From Cupriavidus basilensis (GTDB taxonomy: Bacteria > Pseudomonadota > Gammaproteobacteria > Burkholderiales > Burkholderiaceae): a stretch of DNA of 64,000 nt. A program made the position numbers and the translations under genes. Below, piece after piece: positions 24,063 through 33,180 of this stretch (position 1 is its first letter; each line of letters opens with the position of its first letter). The notes under the pieces were generated by a model. That model saw nothing but the letters and a program-made list of their open reading frames with translations, was not told the DNA's origin and searched no databases. The stretch is from assembly GCF_000876015.1 (NCBI RefSeq), contig NZ_BBQM01000024.1:186001-250000 (forward strand), given 5' to 3'.

Positions 24063-25148
24063 TCAGGGCACCACCGACAGGAACAGGTAGGCCGCCAGCA
24101 GCACCAGGTGCACCACGCCCTGCAGCATGGTGGTCCGCCCCGAGTGCAGCGTCAGCGTGCTGACCAGCAGCGTGAACGCCAGCAGCACGGTCTCGGTCGG
24201 CCCCAGGCCCAGCACGAGCGGCTTGCCGACCACGATGAAGACCGCCGCCACGGTGGGAATGGTCAGGCCGATGCTGGCCAGCGCCGAGCCCAGCGCCAGG
24301 TTCATGCTGGTCTGCAGCCGGTCGGCGCGCGCGGCGCGCAGCGCGGCCAGGCCTTCGGGCAGCAGCACCAGCGCGGCGATCACGATGCCCACCACCGCGG
24401 GCGGCGCGCCGGCGCTGGCCACCGCGGCTTCCACCGTCGGCGAGAGCAGCTTGGCCAGCCCGACCACCGCCACCAGGCACACCAGCAGCATGCCGCCGCT
24501 GGCCAGCGCGACGCGCGTGGGCGGCGGCGGCGCGTGCACGCTTTCGTCGGAGTTGCCGGGCACCAGGAAGTAGTCGCGGTGGCGCACCGTCTGCACGAAC
24601 ACGAAGCTGCCGTACAGCACCAGCGAGGCGATGCCGGCGAAGGCCAGCTGCGACTGCGACAGCATCGGCCCGGGCACCGCGCTGGTGTAGTTCGGCAGCA
24701 CCATCGTCAGTCCCGCCAGCGCGGCCAGCACCGCCAGCGCGGCGGTGGCGCCGGGCGCCTGGAAGGCCTGCTCGCGGTGGCGCAGGCCGCCCACCAGCAG
24801 GCACAGCCCGACGATGCCGTTGCATACCAGCATGGCCGCGGCGAACACCGTGTCGCGCGCGAGTCCGGCCTTTTCCGGGCCGGCCGAGAGCATCACCGAG
24901 ACGATCAGCGCCACCTCGATCACCGTCACGGCGATGGCCAGCACCAGCGTGCCGAACGGCTCGCCCACCTTGTGCGCCACCACCTCGGCGTGATGCACGG
25001 CGGCGAACACGGAACCCGCCAGTGCCACGCCGGCCAGCGCCAGCAGCAGCGCCTGGCCGGGCAGCGCCAGGCCCGCCGCCAGGATGGCCCAGGCCGCCAG
25101 CGGCAGCCACAGCGTCCAGGCCGGCAGTTTCGTCGAAGTCAAAGTCAT
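24063..25148 (-). CDS. chaA: Calcium/cation:proton antiporter (ChaA/CAX type)
   Basis: A 361-residue inner-membrane antiporter with about 11 hydrophobic segments. The two alpha repeats of the CaCA superfamily carry the exchange motifs GEPFGTLVLAIAVTVIEVALI (near residue 62-82) and the later MNLALGSALASIGLTIPT (near 280-297), with an acidic LLPEGLAALRAARADR stretch between. It exports Ca2+ or Na+/K+ in exchange for protons. The start at 25148 has GGGAG 5 bases upstream. It stands alone between OsmC and the LysR gene. Confidence 0.88.
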   Translation of the reverse strand: MTLTSTKLPAWTLWLPLAAWAILAAGLALPGQALLLALAGVALAGSVFAAVHHAEVVAHKVGEPFGTLVLAIAVTVIEVALIVSVMLSAGPEKAGLARDTVFAAAMLVCNGIVGLCLLVGGLRHREQAFQAPGATAALAVLAALAGLTMVLPNYTSAVPGPMLSQSQLAFAGIASLVLYGSFVFVQTVRHRDYFLVPGNSDESVHAPPPPTRVALASGGMLLVCLVAVVGLAKLLSPTVEAAVASAGAPPAVVGIVIAALVLLPEGLAALRAARADRLQTSMNLALGSALASIGLTIPTVAAVFIVVGKPLVLGLGPTETVLLAFTLLVSTLTLHSGRTTMLQGVVHLVLLAAYLFLSVVP

Positions 25149-25568
25149 CCGTTCTCCCTTTTTTCGTTGGATCTTGCGATGGTGGCGCGGTTTTGTGCCG
25201 TATCGGGCCCGCCGGGCATGCCGCTGGCCGTTTCCCCCTTTGCGTCCTATTGTGGTTCAGCCTGGGCACGCAAGCCGCGCGCCAGGCGTGCATCGCGGAG
25301 ATAAGGCAGGCCCGCGGGTAATTCGGTTCCCGATAATTCGCATGAATTGACAGAAATTGGTGGTGAATTTGCTGGAATTGCCGTTGCTTCGGCGAATTTC
25401 CGCCAGATGGCGCCGTCCCGGGTGAAGCCGGCGGCACCGGAGCGCGCCGGCGCCGCATGCGGCGCACGCGCGCGGCAAGCGGTCCGGGCGGGACGCGGTT
25501 CCGTCACATCATCGGCTCGGCGCAGGCCCTGCCGCAACCTTTTCGCTTTTCCTCGTGGGAGCACAGTC
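25149..25568. other. Divergent promoter region between antiporter and osmC
   Basis: A 420-base gap between divergent genes. The part 25315-25400 is clearly richer in A and T than its surroundings (for example around aattcgcatgaattgacagaaa) and probably contains promoters. I found no clean operator and no supported small gene. Confidence 0.45.
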
Positions 25569-25994
25569 ATGCAAAAGTATGGATCGGCCAGATGGCAGGG
25601 CGGCATCAAGGACGGGCAGGGCACCATCTCGGCCCAGAGCGGGGTGCTGAAGGACGCGCCCTACGGCTTCAAGGCGCGCTTCGAAGGCGGCCCCGGCACC
25701 AACCCCGAGGAATTGATCGGCGCGGCGCACGCGGGCTGCTTCTCGATGGCGCTGTCGCTGATCCTTGGCGAGGCGAAGCTGGTGCCGGAGAAGATCGAGA
25801 CCAAGGCCACCGTCACGCTGGACAAGGACGACAGCGGCTTCACCATCACCGCGGTGCAGCTCGACGTGGCGGTGCGCGTGCCGGGCGCCGACAAGGCCGC
25901 CGTGGAGCGTTGCCTGCAGGCGGCCAAGGCGGGCTGCCCGGTGTCGAAGGTGCTCAAGGCCGAAATCAGCATGCACGCCACGGTGGAGACCTGA
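25569..25994 (+). CDS. osmC: OsmC-family peroxiredoxin
   Basis: A 141-residue OsmC-type thiol peroxidase. The two redox cysteines lie in AAHAGCFSMALS (near residue 56) and AKAGCPVSKVL (near 124), the spacing expected for OsmC. It reduces organic hydroperoxides in the cytosol, usually with lipoyl or thiol donors. The ATG at 25569 follows GGGAG by 8 bases; the longer upstream reading frame has no ribosome site and unlike residues. It is a single gene followed by a BON-domain gene after 153 bases. Confidence 0.92.
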   Translation: MQKYGSARWQGGIKDGQGTISAQSGVLKDAPYGFKARFEGGPGTNPEELIGAAHAGCFSMALSLILGEAKLVPEKIETKATVTLDKDDSGFTITAVQLDVAVRVPGADKAAVERCLQAAKAGCPVSKVLKAEISMHATVET

Positions 25995-26147
25995 GCCCGC
26001 CGCGCCAACAGTCCGGGCACGCCCGGACTGGCTTCCTATAATGAAAACTGCCTGCCGCGCGCCGCACTCCGGCGCGCGGCATCGCGTGCGTTTGCCGGAC
26101 GGAACGCGTCTCCTATATCCAGACCCATTAAAGATAAGGCAGACATC

Positions 26148-26879
26148 ATGCATAGCAGTGAAGCAGTCCTGACCCAGGCCCGGGCGGCCATCGCCCACGT
26201 GCCGTTCCACAGCCATCCCATCCATCCCACCATCCACCTGCGCCTGAGCGACGGCGCGCTGATCCTCGAAGGCGACGTCCCGGACATCGTCGACAAATCC
26301 CGCGTGGCCGCGATGGTGCGCCGCGTCGACGGCGTGCCCGAGGTGATAGACCACCTGCGCATCGCGGCCGAGGGCACGCCGGTGGGCGACGCGGAGCTGC
26401 GCAATGCGATCTGCGTGCGGCTGCTGCAGGCCATCGATTTCCGCAACTGCCGCATCTGCGCCCATGCCAAGGGCCGCGTGGAGCCCGTGCGCGAGGCCGT
26501 GGGCGAATCCAGCGGCGAGATCGCCATCGAAGTCACCGACGGCGTGGTCACGCTGCGCGGCCACGTGATCAGCCTGTCGCACATGCGCCTGGCCGGGGTG
26601 CTGGCGTGGTGGTCGCGCGGCTGCCGCTGCGTCGTCAACGAACTGGTGGTGGCCCCGGCCGAGACCGACCGCGACGACGAAGTCACCGAGGCGCTGCGCC
26701 TGGTGCTGGAAACCGATCCGTTCGTCGACGCCGACCGCATCCACGTGCAGACGCGCAACCGCGTCGTCACGCTCGAAGGCTATGCCACCAGCGAGACCGC
26801 CCGGCGCCAGGCCGAGCGCGACGCCTGGTACGTCCACGGCGTGGAGGACGTGGTCAACCGCATCGTCCTGAGCAACTAA
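26148..26879 (+). CDS. BON-domain protein
   Basis: A 243-residue protein made of three BON-like repeats (about residues 5-75, 80-165 and 175-243), each with the alternating pattern around a VTLxGxV turn (LILEGDV, VTLRGHV, VTLEGYA). No signal peptide is seen, unlike OsmY, so it is probably cytosolic. BON domains bind membranes or other proteins and are often stress-induced. A histidine cluster (HVPFHSHPIHPTIH) near the start and a cysteine pair (NCRIC) near 105 are unusual features. It has AAGATAAGG before its ATG. Confidence 0.85.
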   Translation: MHSSEAVLTQARAAIAHVPFHSHPIHPTIHLRLSDGALILEGDVPDIVDKSRVAAMVRRVDGVPEVIDHLRIAAEGTPVGDAELRNAICVRLLQAIDFRNCRICAHAKGRVEPVREAVGESSGEIAIEVTDGVVTLRGHVISLSHMRLAGVLAWWSRGCRCVVNELVVAPAETDRDDEVTEALRLVLETDPFVDADRIHVQTRNRVVTLEGYATSETARRQAERDAWYVHGVEDVVNRIVLSN

Positions 26880-26904
26880 AGTCCCCCGCGGCGGGCGCGG
26901 CGCG

Positions 26905-28011
26905 CTACGCCCCGCCCGTGGCGCGCGCCATGTCCTCCACGCGCCAGTAGCGCCGCTGCGCCCGCAGCGCGAAGCGCGCGCGGTAGTTCGACATGGACAT
27001 CCCCGTGGCCCGCTGGAACAGCCGGCGGAACGCCGCCGCGTCGCTGTAGCCGCACGCCTCGGCCACCGCCTGCGCGCCGTGCAGCGTCACTTCCAGCAAG
27101 GTCTTGGCGCGCTCCACGCGCAGCGTGTGCAGGTAGTCGAGCGGGCTCATGCCGCTGACCTGGCGGAAGTGCCGCAGCAAGGTGCGCTCGCTGACCGCGG
27201 CGGCCTCGGCCACCTGCGCGAGCCGGTAGGGCGCGTCCACGTTGGCCTGCAGCCAGCGCATGGCGCGGTAGACCGGGCTGTCGGCGGTGCGGCTCAGCCA
27301 GCGCTGCGAGACCAGCTCCGGCGTCAGCTGCTGGCGCCCGGCCTGGTACAGCAGCAGCCGCGAGCAGGCCTGCGCGAGATCGGGGTCGTGCAGGTGGCCC
27401 AGCACGCGCAGCATGAACTCGGTCTGGAGCGCCGGCGCCACGCAGCCGAACACGCGCTGGTGCACGCTCATGGGCTCGCTCGCGGAGAAATCGCAACGCG
27501 GATAGCGCCTGGCCATCCAGCTCTGGAACGGCCACGGCGCGCCCATGCGCGCGCCGTCGAGCAGGCCGAGCTCGGCCGGGAAGGCGATGCCGCATTCGCC
27601 GGCCGCGATCCAGCCGCCCGCCTGCGCGTGCCGCTCCAGCAGGCGCAGCGCCGGGCCGGCGCCGCTCACGATCTCCTCCAGGTGCGGCGCGTTGCGCGCG
27701 TGCACGCCCGGCACCACCACCAGCGCGTTGCCGTCCTCGCCGCCGCGGCGGCGGCGCGACGGCTCCAGCCCGAGCGCGGGCAGCGACAGCGCGCGGCCGC
27801 CGGGGCCGATCACGCTCCAGCTCAGGTCGGGGTCGGCGTCGGGGCGCTGCAGGCGGGCCACGCCGGCCGCGGTGCGCAGCACGTCCAGCGCGCCGAACAG
27901 CATGCCCGGCATGGCATCGGGCAGCCACAGCAGGCGCACGCGCAGCGGCACGGCGCGCGGTGGCGGCGCGGCGGCGGGTGGAAGGGCGGTCGGGTCGGCG
28001 CAGGCGGTCAT
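26905..28011 (-). CDS. GlxA-type AraC-family regulator with DJ-1/PfpI domain
   Basis: A 368-residue regulator: an N-terminal DJ-1/PfpI-like domain (residues 25-220) and a C-terminal AraC double helix-turn-helix (residues 250-350, LAQVAEAAAVSERTLLRHFRQVSGMSPLDYLHTLRVERAKTLLE then VAEACGYSDAAAFRRLF). The nucleophile region reads AGECGIAFPAE, so a cysteine is present at the elbow, although GlxA regulators generally act as sensors. It is divergent from the M20 peptidase gene with a 120-base gap, which makes that gene a possible target. Confidence 0.9.
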   Translation of the reverse strand: MTACADPTALPPAAAPPPRAVPLRVRLLWLPDAMPGMLFGALDVLRTAAGVARLQRPDADPDLSWSVIGPGGRALSLPALGLEPSRRRRGGEDGNALVVVPGVHARNAPHLEEIVSGAGPALRLLERHAQAGGWIAAGECGIAFPAELGLLDGARMGAPWPFQSWMARRYPRCDFSASEPMSVHQRVFGCVAPALQTEFMLRVLGHLHDPDLAQACSRLLLYQAGRQQLTPELVSQRWLSRTADSPVYRAMRWLQANVDAPYRLAQVAEAAAVSERTLLRHFRQVSGMSPLDYLHTLRVERAKTLLEVTLHGAQAVAEACGYSDAAAFRRLFQRATGMSMSNYRARFALRAQRRYWRVEDMARATGGA

Positions 28012-28131
28012 GGCGAGATCGGCATTCCAAATGGCGGGATCGATCCTACCCCGAGGCGCGCGCCCGGGCTAGCATCGTCGCTCGGCCGGCACCACGCCGC
28101 CGCCACGACAACAATGCCAACAGGAGACTTC

Positions 28132-29388
28132 ATGCAGCCATCCCTGCGCCGACTTACCCATGCCGCCGCCGTGCTCGCCCTGGCGCTCGGCGCCGCCGGC
28201 AGCGCCCGCGCGGCCGACCAGCAACTGCTCGATGGCGCGCGCGCGGCCCAGCCCGCGGTGATCCAGTCGCTCAAGGACATGGTGTCGATCGAGTCGGGCA
28301 GCGCCAATGCCGCGGGCCTGGCGCGGATGGCCAGCTTCACCGAGGGCCGCCTCAAGGCGCTCGGCGCCACCACCGAGCGCATCGCCGTCACGCGCGGGCC
28401 CGGCACCATCGTCAAGGGCACCTTCACCGGCAACGGGCGCCGCCGCATCATGCTGATCGCGCACATGGACACCGTCTACGGCCCCGACACGCTGGCCACC
28501 CAGCCGATCCGGCAGGACGGCAACCGCCTGTACGGCCCCGGCATCGCCGACGACAAGGGCGGCATCGCCGTGATCCTGCACTCGCTGGCGCTGCTCAAGG
28601 CCGCCGGCTGGCAGGACTACGCCCGGCTTACGGTACTGTTCAACCCGGACGAGGAAGTGGGCTCGCCGGGCTCGGGCGACACCATCGCCACGCTGGCCGA
28701 GCAGCATGACGTGGTGCTGTCCTGCGAGCCGTCGGCGGGCTCGGTGGTCATGAAGGGCCAGCCGCTGCTGCTGGCCTCGGCCGGCGTGGCCACCGCCACG
28801 CTAGACGTGAAGGGCCGCGCCGCGCATGCGGGCGCCGCGCCCGAACTGGGCCGCAACGCGCTCTATGAACTGTCCTACCAGATGCTGCAGACGCGCGACG
28901 TGGCCAGGGACGTGCCCGGCGCCGCGCTGATCTGGACCCGCGCCAGCGCCAGCGGCCCGCTCAACCAGGTCACGGAGCAAGCCGAGGCGGTGGGCGACGT
29001 GCGGCTGACCCGGCCCGGCGCGCTGGAAAAGCTGCAGGCCGCGCTGCAGAGCAAGCTGGCCGCCGGCAAGCTGATCCCCGACACGGAAACCACGCTGACG
29101 CTGACCCCGGGACATCCGCCCTACGTGGCGGACCAGCGCGGCCGCGCGCTGGCGGCGCGCGCGCAGGCCATCTACCAGGAGATCGACCGCGAGCTGACGA
29201 TGGTGCCGCAGACCGGCGGCGGCACCGACGCGGGCTACGCCGCGCGCTCGGGCAAGCCCACGGTGCTGGAGAGCTTCGGGCTGGCGGGCTTCGGCTACCA
29301 CGCGCGCGACGAATACATCGAGATCGACTCGATCGTGCCGCGGCTTTACCTGATGTCGCGCATCCTGCAGGAGATCGGCCGCGACTGA
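28132..29388 (+). CDS. M20 metallopeptidase, glutamate carboxypeptidase type
   Basis: A 418-residue exported peptidase close in size to carboxypeptidase G2. Residues 1-25 form a signal peptide ending SARA. Zinc and catalytic residues are visible in IAHMDTVYG (His/Asp, near 112), GIADDKGG (Asp, near 140), NPDEEVGSPGS (Glu-Glu, near 175) and a late FGYHARDEYIE (His, near 390). It likely removes C-terminal glutamate from folate-like or peptide substrates in the periplasm. AGGAG lies 7 bases before the ATG. It is divergent from the GlxA-type regulator. Confidence 0.88.
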   Translation: MQPSLRRLTHAAAVLALALGAAGSARAADQQLLDGARAAQPAVIQSLKDMVSIESGSANAAGLARMASFTEGRLKALGATTERIAVTRGPGTIVKGTFTGNGRRRIMLIAHMDTVYGPDTLATQPIRQDGNRLYGPGIADDKGGIAVILHSLALLKAAGWQDYARLTVLFNPDEEVGSPGSGDTIATLAEQHDVVLSCEPSAGSVVMKGQPLLLASAGVATATLDVKGRAAHAGAAPELGRNALYELSYQMLQTRDVARDVPGAALIWTRASASGPLNQVTEQAEAVGDVRLTRPGALEKLQAALQSKLAAGKLIPDTETTLTLTPGHPPYVADQRGRALAARAQAIYQEIDRELTMVPQTGGGTDAGYAARSGKPTVLESFGLAGFGYHARDEYIEIDSIVPRLYLMSRILQEIGRD

Positions 29389-29418
29389 GGGCCGCGCGCG
29401 ATTGCGGCGCGGCGTGTT

Positions 29419-30309
29419 TCAGGCGGGCTTGCGGGCGGTGCCGAAAGCCTGCTTGCAGCAGGCCAGCCACGCGCGCGCGGCGCGCGACAGGTAGCCCTCG
29501 CGCCAGACCAGGCCAAGCTCCCACACCAGCCCCGCGGCCAGCGGGCGGGTGGCCACGCGCGCGGGGTCGAGCTGGCCGGCGACCGGCGCGGGCAGGATCG
29601 CCACGCCCACGCCGGCCGCCACCAGCTCGCCGATGAAGTCCCACTGGCGGCTCTGCCCGGCGATCTGCGGCGTGAAGCCGGCCGCCTCGCAGGCGTCGAG
29701 CAGCATGCGGTAGAGCACGAAGTCGTCCTCGTACATCACGAACGGCCGGTCGGCCAGATCCGCCAGCTTCACCGCGCCGGCCTTGCGCGGCGCGTCGCCG
29801 GCGGGGAACACCGCGACCAGCGCGTGGCTGGTCACGGCCAGGCTGGCCAGCCCCGCCACCGCCGCCGGCAGCACGGTCACGCCGAGGTCCAGCTCGCCGG
29901 CGGCGACGCCTTCCTCCAGCGCGCGGCCGCCTTGCTCGCGCAGCCGCAGCTTGACGCCCGGGTACAGGCGCCGGTACGCGCCGATCACCGGCGCCATGTA
30001 GCGCCCGGCCATCGGCGGAATGCCGACCCGCAGCTCGCCGCGCGCCATGCCGTCCACCTCGGCCACTTCCTGGCGCAGGCGGGCCACCTCGGCCAGCACG
30101 GCCTGGCCGCGCGCGAACACCACCTCGCCGGCGTCGGTCAGCTGCACGGTGCGGCCTTCGCGCAGCAGCAGCGGGCCGCCCAGTTCTTCCTCCAGGCTCT
30201 TGACCATCTTGCTGATGGTGGGCTGGGTCACGTGCAGGGTCTCGGCCGCGCGGGTGAAGCCACCCTGGCGGACCACCTCGACGAAATAGCGCAGGGCGCG
30301 AATGTCCAT
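29419..30309 (-). CDS. LysR-family regulator, probably of lrgAB
   Basis: A 296-residue LysR regulator: winged helix at residues 2-60 (GGFTRAAETLHVTQPTISKMVKSLEEELGGPLL) and a ligand domain after 88. It is divergent from the lrgA/lrgB pair across a 192-base gap. In other bacteria a LysR protein (CidR) controls the cid/lrg genes, so this pairing is functionally plausible. Four 11-bp direct repeats lie 35-78 bases before its start and may be its binding region. Confidence 0.9.
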   Translation of the reverse strand: MDIRALRYFVEVVRQGGFTRAAETLHVTQPTISKMVKSLEEELGGPLLLREGRTVQLTDAGEVVFARGQAVLAEVARLRQEVAEVDGMARGELRVGIPPMAGRYMAPVIGAYRRLYPGVKLRLREQGGRALEEGVAAGELDLGVTVLPAAVAGLASLAVTSHALVAVFPAGDAPRKAGAVKLADLADRPFVMYEDDFVLYRMLLDACEAAGFTPQIAGQSRQWDFIGELVAAGVGVAILPAPVAGQLDPARVATRPLAAGLVWELGLVWREGYLSRAARAWLACCKQAFGTARKPA

Positions 30310-30343
30310 TGGGCTGCCTGAAAGATTGCCAACTCCGATCGCC

Positions 30344-30387
30344 GTCGGATTGCGGTCGGATCGTGGTCGGATCGTGGTCGGATCGCC
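30344..30387. repeat. Four 11-bp direct repeats between LysR and lrgA
   Basis: GTCGGATTGCG, GTCGGATCGTG, GTCGGATCGTG and GTCGGATCGCC follow each other without gaps, one helical turn apart, at 30344-30387. They sit in the divergent promoter region, nearer the LysR gene. The spacing would place a protein on the same DNA face four times. Confidence 0.7.
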
Positions 30388-30501
30388 GCGCCGGATTGGT
30401 ATTCCAGATCGGCATCGATTCGATAATTTATATTCATTTTATATATCGAAGTGCGCTTCGTACACTAGCTTCCATCGCCATCCCCGGTTTTTCCCCGATC
30501 C

Positions 30502-31014
30502 ATGCACAGCGCAGTTCCCTCCACGCCGGACGCCGGCCACCCGGCGCCGTCCATTTCCTCCCCGCGGCCCGCCGGCCGGCTGCGCAACGGCGCCGTGGCC
30601 GGCGCGCAGGTGGCCGCGCTGTCCGCCCTGTGGCTGCTGGCGGACTGGCTGCGCGTGCGCCTGGGCATTCCGCTGCCGACCGGCCTGCTGGGCCTGATGG
30701 CGCTGGCGGCGCTGCTGTTCAGCGGCGCCGTGCGCGGCGGCTGGGTGCGGCGCGGCGCCGACTGGCTGCTGGGCGAGATGCTGCTGTTCTTCATTCCCGC
30801 CGTCTTGGCCGTGGTGCAGTACCCGGACCTGGTCCGGCACCAGGGCCTGCGCATCTGCGCGGTGATCGGCGCCAGCACGGTGGCGGTGATGCTGGTCACG
30901 GCGCTGGTGGTGGAGCAGGTCTACCGGCTGGAGCTGCGCCTGGCGCGCCGCGCGCGCGGGCGCAAGCATCTCCGGCAGCGGCACCTGGGCAAGGAGCAGC
31001 ATCGTCATGCGTGA
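30502..31014 (+). CDS. lrgA: CidA/LrgA family holin-like protein
   Basis: A 170-residue inner-membrane protein with four hydrophobic segments and the family core RLGIPLPTGLLGLMALAALLFSG and FFIPAVLAVVQY. The basic tail (RRARGRKHLRQRHLGKE) is longer than in most LrgA proteins. CidA/LrgA proteins are holin-like and have been linked to murein hydrolase control and to pyruvate or glycolate/glycerate export. It overlaps lrgB by eight bases, so the two are translated together. Confidence 0.88.
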   Translation: MHSAVPSTPDAGHPAPSISSPRPAGRLRNGAVAGAQVAALSALWLLADWLRVRLGIPLPTGLLGLMALAALLFSGAVRGGWVRRGADWLLGEMLLFFIPAVLAVVQYPDLVRHQGLRICAVIGASTVAVMLVTALVVEQVYRLELRLARRARGRKHLRQRHLGKEQHRHA

Positions 31015-31699
31015 TACCGTGCTGGCGGCGCTGAGCTTCGCGGCCACCGTCGCCTTCTACTATCTCAACAAGCGCGTCTACGCGCGCCGCGCGCGGCTGT
31101 GGCTGATGCCGCTGCTGGCCACGCCGGTGGTGCTGATCGCGCTGGTGTTGGCCGCGCGCATTCCCTATCGCGACTACATCGCCGACACGCGCTGGCTGAT
31201 GTGGCTGCTGGGCCCGGCCACCATCGCCTTCGCGCTGCCCATCTACGACCATCGCGCGCTGGTGCGCCAGCACTGGCTGTCGATCTCGCTCGGCGTGCTG
31301 GCCGCGGTGACGACGTCCGTGTTCAGCTCGGTCTGGCTGGCGCGCGGCTTCGGCTTGTCGGAGGCGCTGCAGAAGGGGCTGGCGGTGCGTTCCGTGACCA
31401 CGCCGTTCGCGGTGGACGCGGTGCGCGCGCTGGGCGGGCCGCCCGATCTGGCCGCGGTGTTCGTGGTCATCACCGGGCTGCTGGGCATGGCCATCGGCGA
31501 GACCGTGCTCGCGTGCCTGCCGTCGGTGCGCAGCCGGCTCGCGCAGGGCGCCATCTTCGGCGCGGCGGCGCACGGCGCCGGCACCGCCAAGGCGCGCCAG
31601 CTCGGCGAAGTGCAGGGCGTGGTGGCCTCGCTGGTGATGATGATCGCGGGGCTGGTCAGCGTGCTGGCCGCGCCGCTGATCCGCGGCCTGTTCTTCTGA
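31007..31699 (+). CDS. lrgB: LrgB-family membrane protein
   Basis: A 230-residue inner-membrane protein with 6-7 hydrophobic segments. LrgB hallmarks are VRSVTTPFAVDAVRALGG (near residue 125-142) and FGAAAHGAGTAKARQLGEVQG near 185-205. It pairs with LrgA upstream, with which it overlaps by eight bases. Together they likely form an export or osmotic-control unit, as in the plant PLGG1 fusion that moves glycolate and glycerate. Physiological cargo is not evident from sequence. Confidence 0.9.
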   Translation: MRDTVLAALSFAATVAFYYLNKRVYARRARLWLMPLLATPVVLIALVLAARIPYRDYIADTRWLMWLLGPATIAFALPIYDHRALVRQHWLSISLGVLAAVTTSVFSSVWLARGFGLSEALQKGLAVRSVTTPFAVDAVRALGGPPDLAAVFVVITGLLGMAIGETVLACLPSVRSRLAQGAIFGAAAHGAGTAKARQLGEVQGVVASLVMMIAGLVSVLAAPLIRGLFF

Positions 31700-31799
31700 C
31701 CTTCCGGCCTTTCGATCTTTCGACGCGGGGGGCGGCCCCGCGCCGCCCGTGCCGCGGTACGATGTGCGCTGTTTTTTCAACCCACGCCCGCCGCCACGC

Positions 31800-32714
31800 A
31801 TGGACTACGCGCACATCCTCGAACGCATCCACCGCGACATCCAGCCCCTGCTCGGCCAGGGCAAGGTGGCGGACTACATTCCCGAACTTGGCAAGGTCCG
31901 CGGCGACCGCTTCGGCATGGCGCTGGTGTTCGCCGACGGCCGCAGCCACTGCGTGGGCGACGCCGCGGTGCCGTTCTCGATCCAGAGCATCTCCAAGCTG
32001 TTCGCCTGCACGCTGGCGTTCCAGCTGCTGGGCGAAGACCTGTGGCAGCGCGTCGGGCGCGAGCCTTCGGGCAACGCCTTCAACTCGCTGGTGCAGCTCG
32101 AATACGAGCAGGGCCTGCCGCGCAACCCGTTCATCAACGCCGGCGCGCTGGTGGTGACGGATGTCCTGTGCAGCCGCTTCGTCCAGGCCGAGACCGCGCT
32201 GGTGCAGTTCATGCGCCGCCTCAGCGGCAATCCCGCCATCGACTACGACACCCGCGTGGCGCAGTCCGAGTCCGAGCACGCGGAGCGCAACCGCGCGATG
32301 GCCTATTTCATGAAGAGCTTCGGCCGCCTGGAGATGCCCGTCGACAAGGTCATCGAGGCCTATTGCCGCCAGTGCGCCATCACCATGAGCTGCCAGGACC
32401 TGGCCCGCGCCGCGTTGTTCCTCGCGCACGGCGGCGTGGTGCCGTGGAGCGGCGAGCGCATCCTCGGCGCCAGCCCGGCCAAGCGACTGTCCGCGCTCAT
32501 GCTGACCTGCGGCACCTACGATGCGGCCGGGGATTTCGTCTACCGCGTCGGCCTGCCGGCCAAGAGCGGCGTGGGCGGCGGCATCGTCGCCGTGCTGCCG
32601 CACCGCTGGGCGGTGTGCGTGTGGTCGCCGGGGCTGGACCACAGCGGCAATTCGCTGGCCGGCGTGCAGGCGCTGGAATGGCTGACCACGCTCAGCGGGC
32701 ACTCCATCTTCTGA
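31800..32714 (+). CDS. glsA: Glutaminase
   Basis: A 304-residue glutaminase of the GlsA/YbaS family, which turns glutamine into glutamate and ammonia. The serine-lysine pair is in VPFSIQSISKLF (S-x-x-K, near residue 63-66); other hallmarks are NPFINAGALV (near 110) and SESEHAERNRAMAYFM (near 155-170), and KSGVGGGIVAV (near 255). Length is normal. The ATG at 31800 is chosen because the family starts here; the frame upstream is not conserved in kind. It follows lrgB by 100 bases. Confidence 0.93.
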   Translation: MDYAHILERIHRDIQPLLGQGKVADYIPELGKVRGDRFGMALVFADGRSHCVGDAAVPFSIQSISKLFACTLAFQLLGEDLWQRVGREPSGNAFNSLVQLEYEQGLPRNPFINAGALVVTDVLCSRFVQAETALVQFMRRLSGNPAIDYDTRVAQSESEHAERNRAMAYFMKSFGRLEMPVDKVIEAYCRQCAITMSCQDLARAALFLAHGGVVPWSGERILGASPAKRLSALMLTCGTYDAAGDFVYRVGLPAKSGVGGGIVAVLPHRWAVCVWSPGLDHSGNSLAGVQALEWLTTLSGHSIF

Positions 32715-32909
32715 GCATCTGCGTGCCGGCAGGGCGCCGGCACGGTGTCGCCGGCGCAACAGCCGGCCCGACGCGGGCGGCGTTCGCGGCCAGCTTTGAT
32801 AGGATAGTGATTAGGTTCCGGCACCCGCGCGCGCGGGCGCGGGTGACGCGCAAGCGCCATCGTTCGCCAGCGGCGGCACCGGGACCGCCCCATAAGAACG
32901 GAGACAGTC

Positions 32910-33152
32910 ATGCCCTATGAGATTGCCTGGAAGAAGCGTGTGTTCGAAACGCACGAGGTGCAGGTGCTGGTGCGCGCCAAGACGCCCAGCGCGTGGGACT
33001 ACACGGTGCGCGTGTGCCGGCCCGGCACCAATATCCGGGCCGCGAGCACCCTGGTGGAGTCCGCCAAGCCCTCGGAGCAGTACTCGACGCCCGAGGCGGC
33101 CGAGGCCGCGGGCTTCGTGCATGGCAAGGAGATGGCGGCGCGCCTGCCGTAG
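32910..33152 (+). CDS. Small conserved-looking hypothetical protein
   Basis: An 80-residue soluble protein that I do not recognise. It is rich in charged residues at the start (WKKRVFETHEVQVLVRAK) and in Ala/Glu at the end, with one cysteine. An ACGGAG-type ribosome site lies 8 bases before the ATG. No membrane segment or signal peptide. It lies alone between glsA and a convergent LysE-type gene. Ordered alternation of hydrophobic and charged residues in the first half suggests a small beta fold. Confidence 0.65.
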   Translation: MPYEIAWKKRVFETHEVQVLVRAKTPSAWDYTVRVCRPGTNIRAASTLVESAKPSEQYSTPEAAEAAGFVHGKEMAARLP

Positions 33153-33180
33153 CCGCCGGCGCGGCCTGGCCGGCGGCGGT

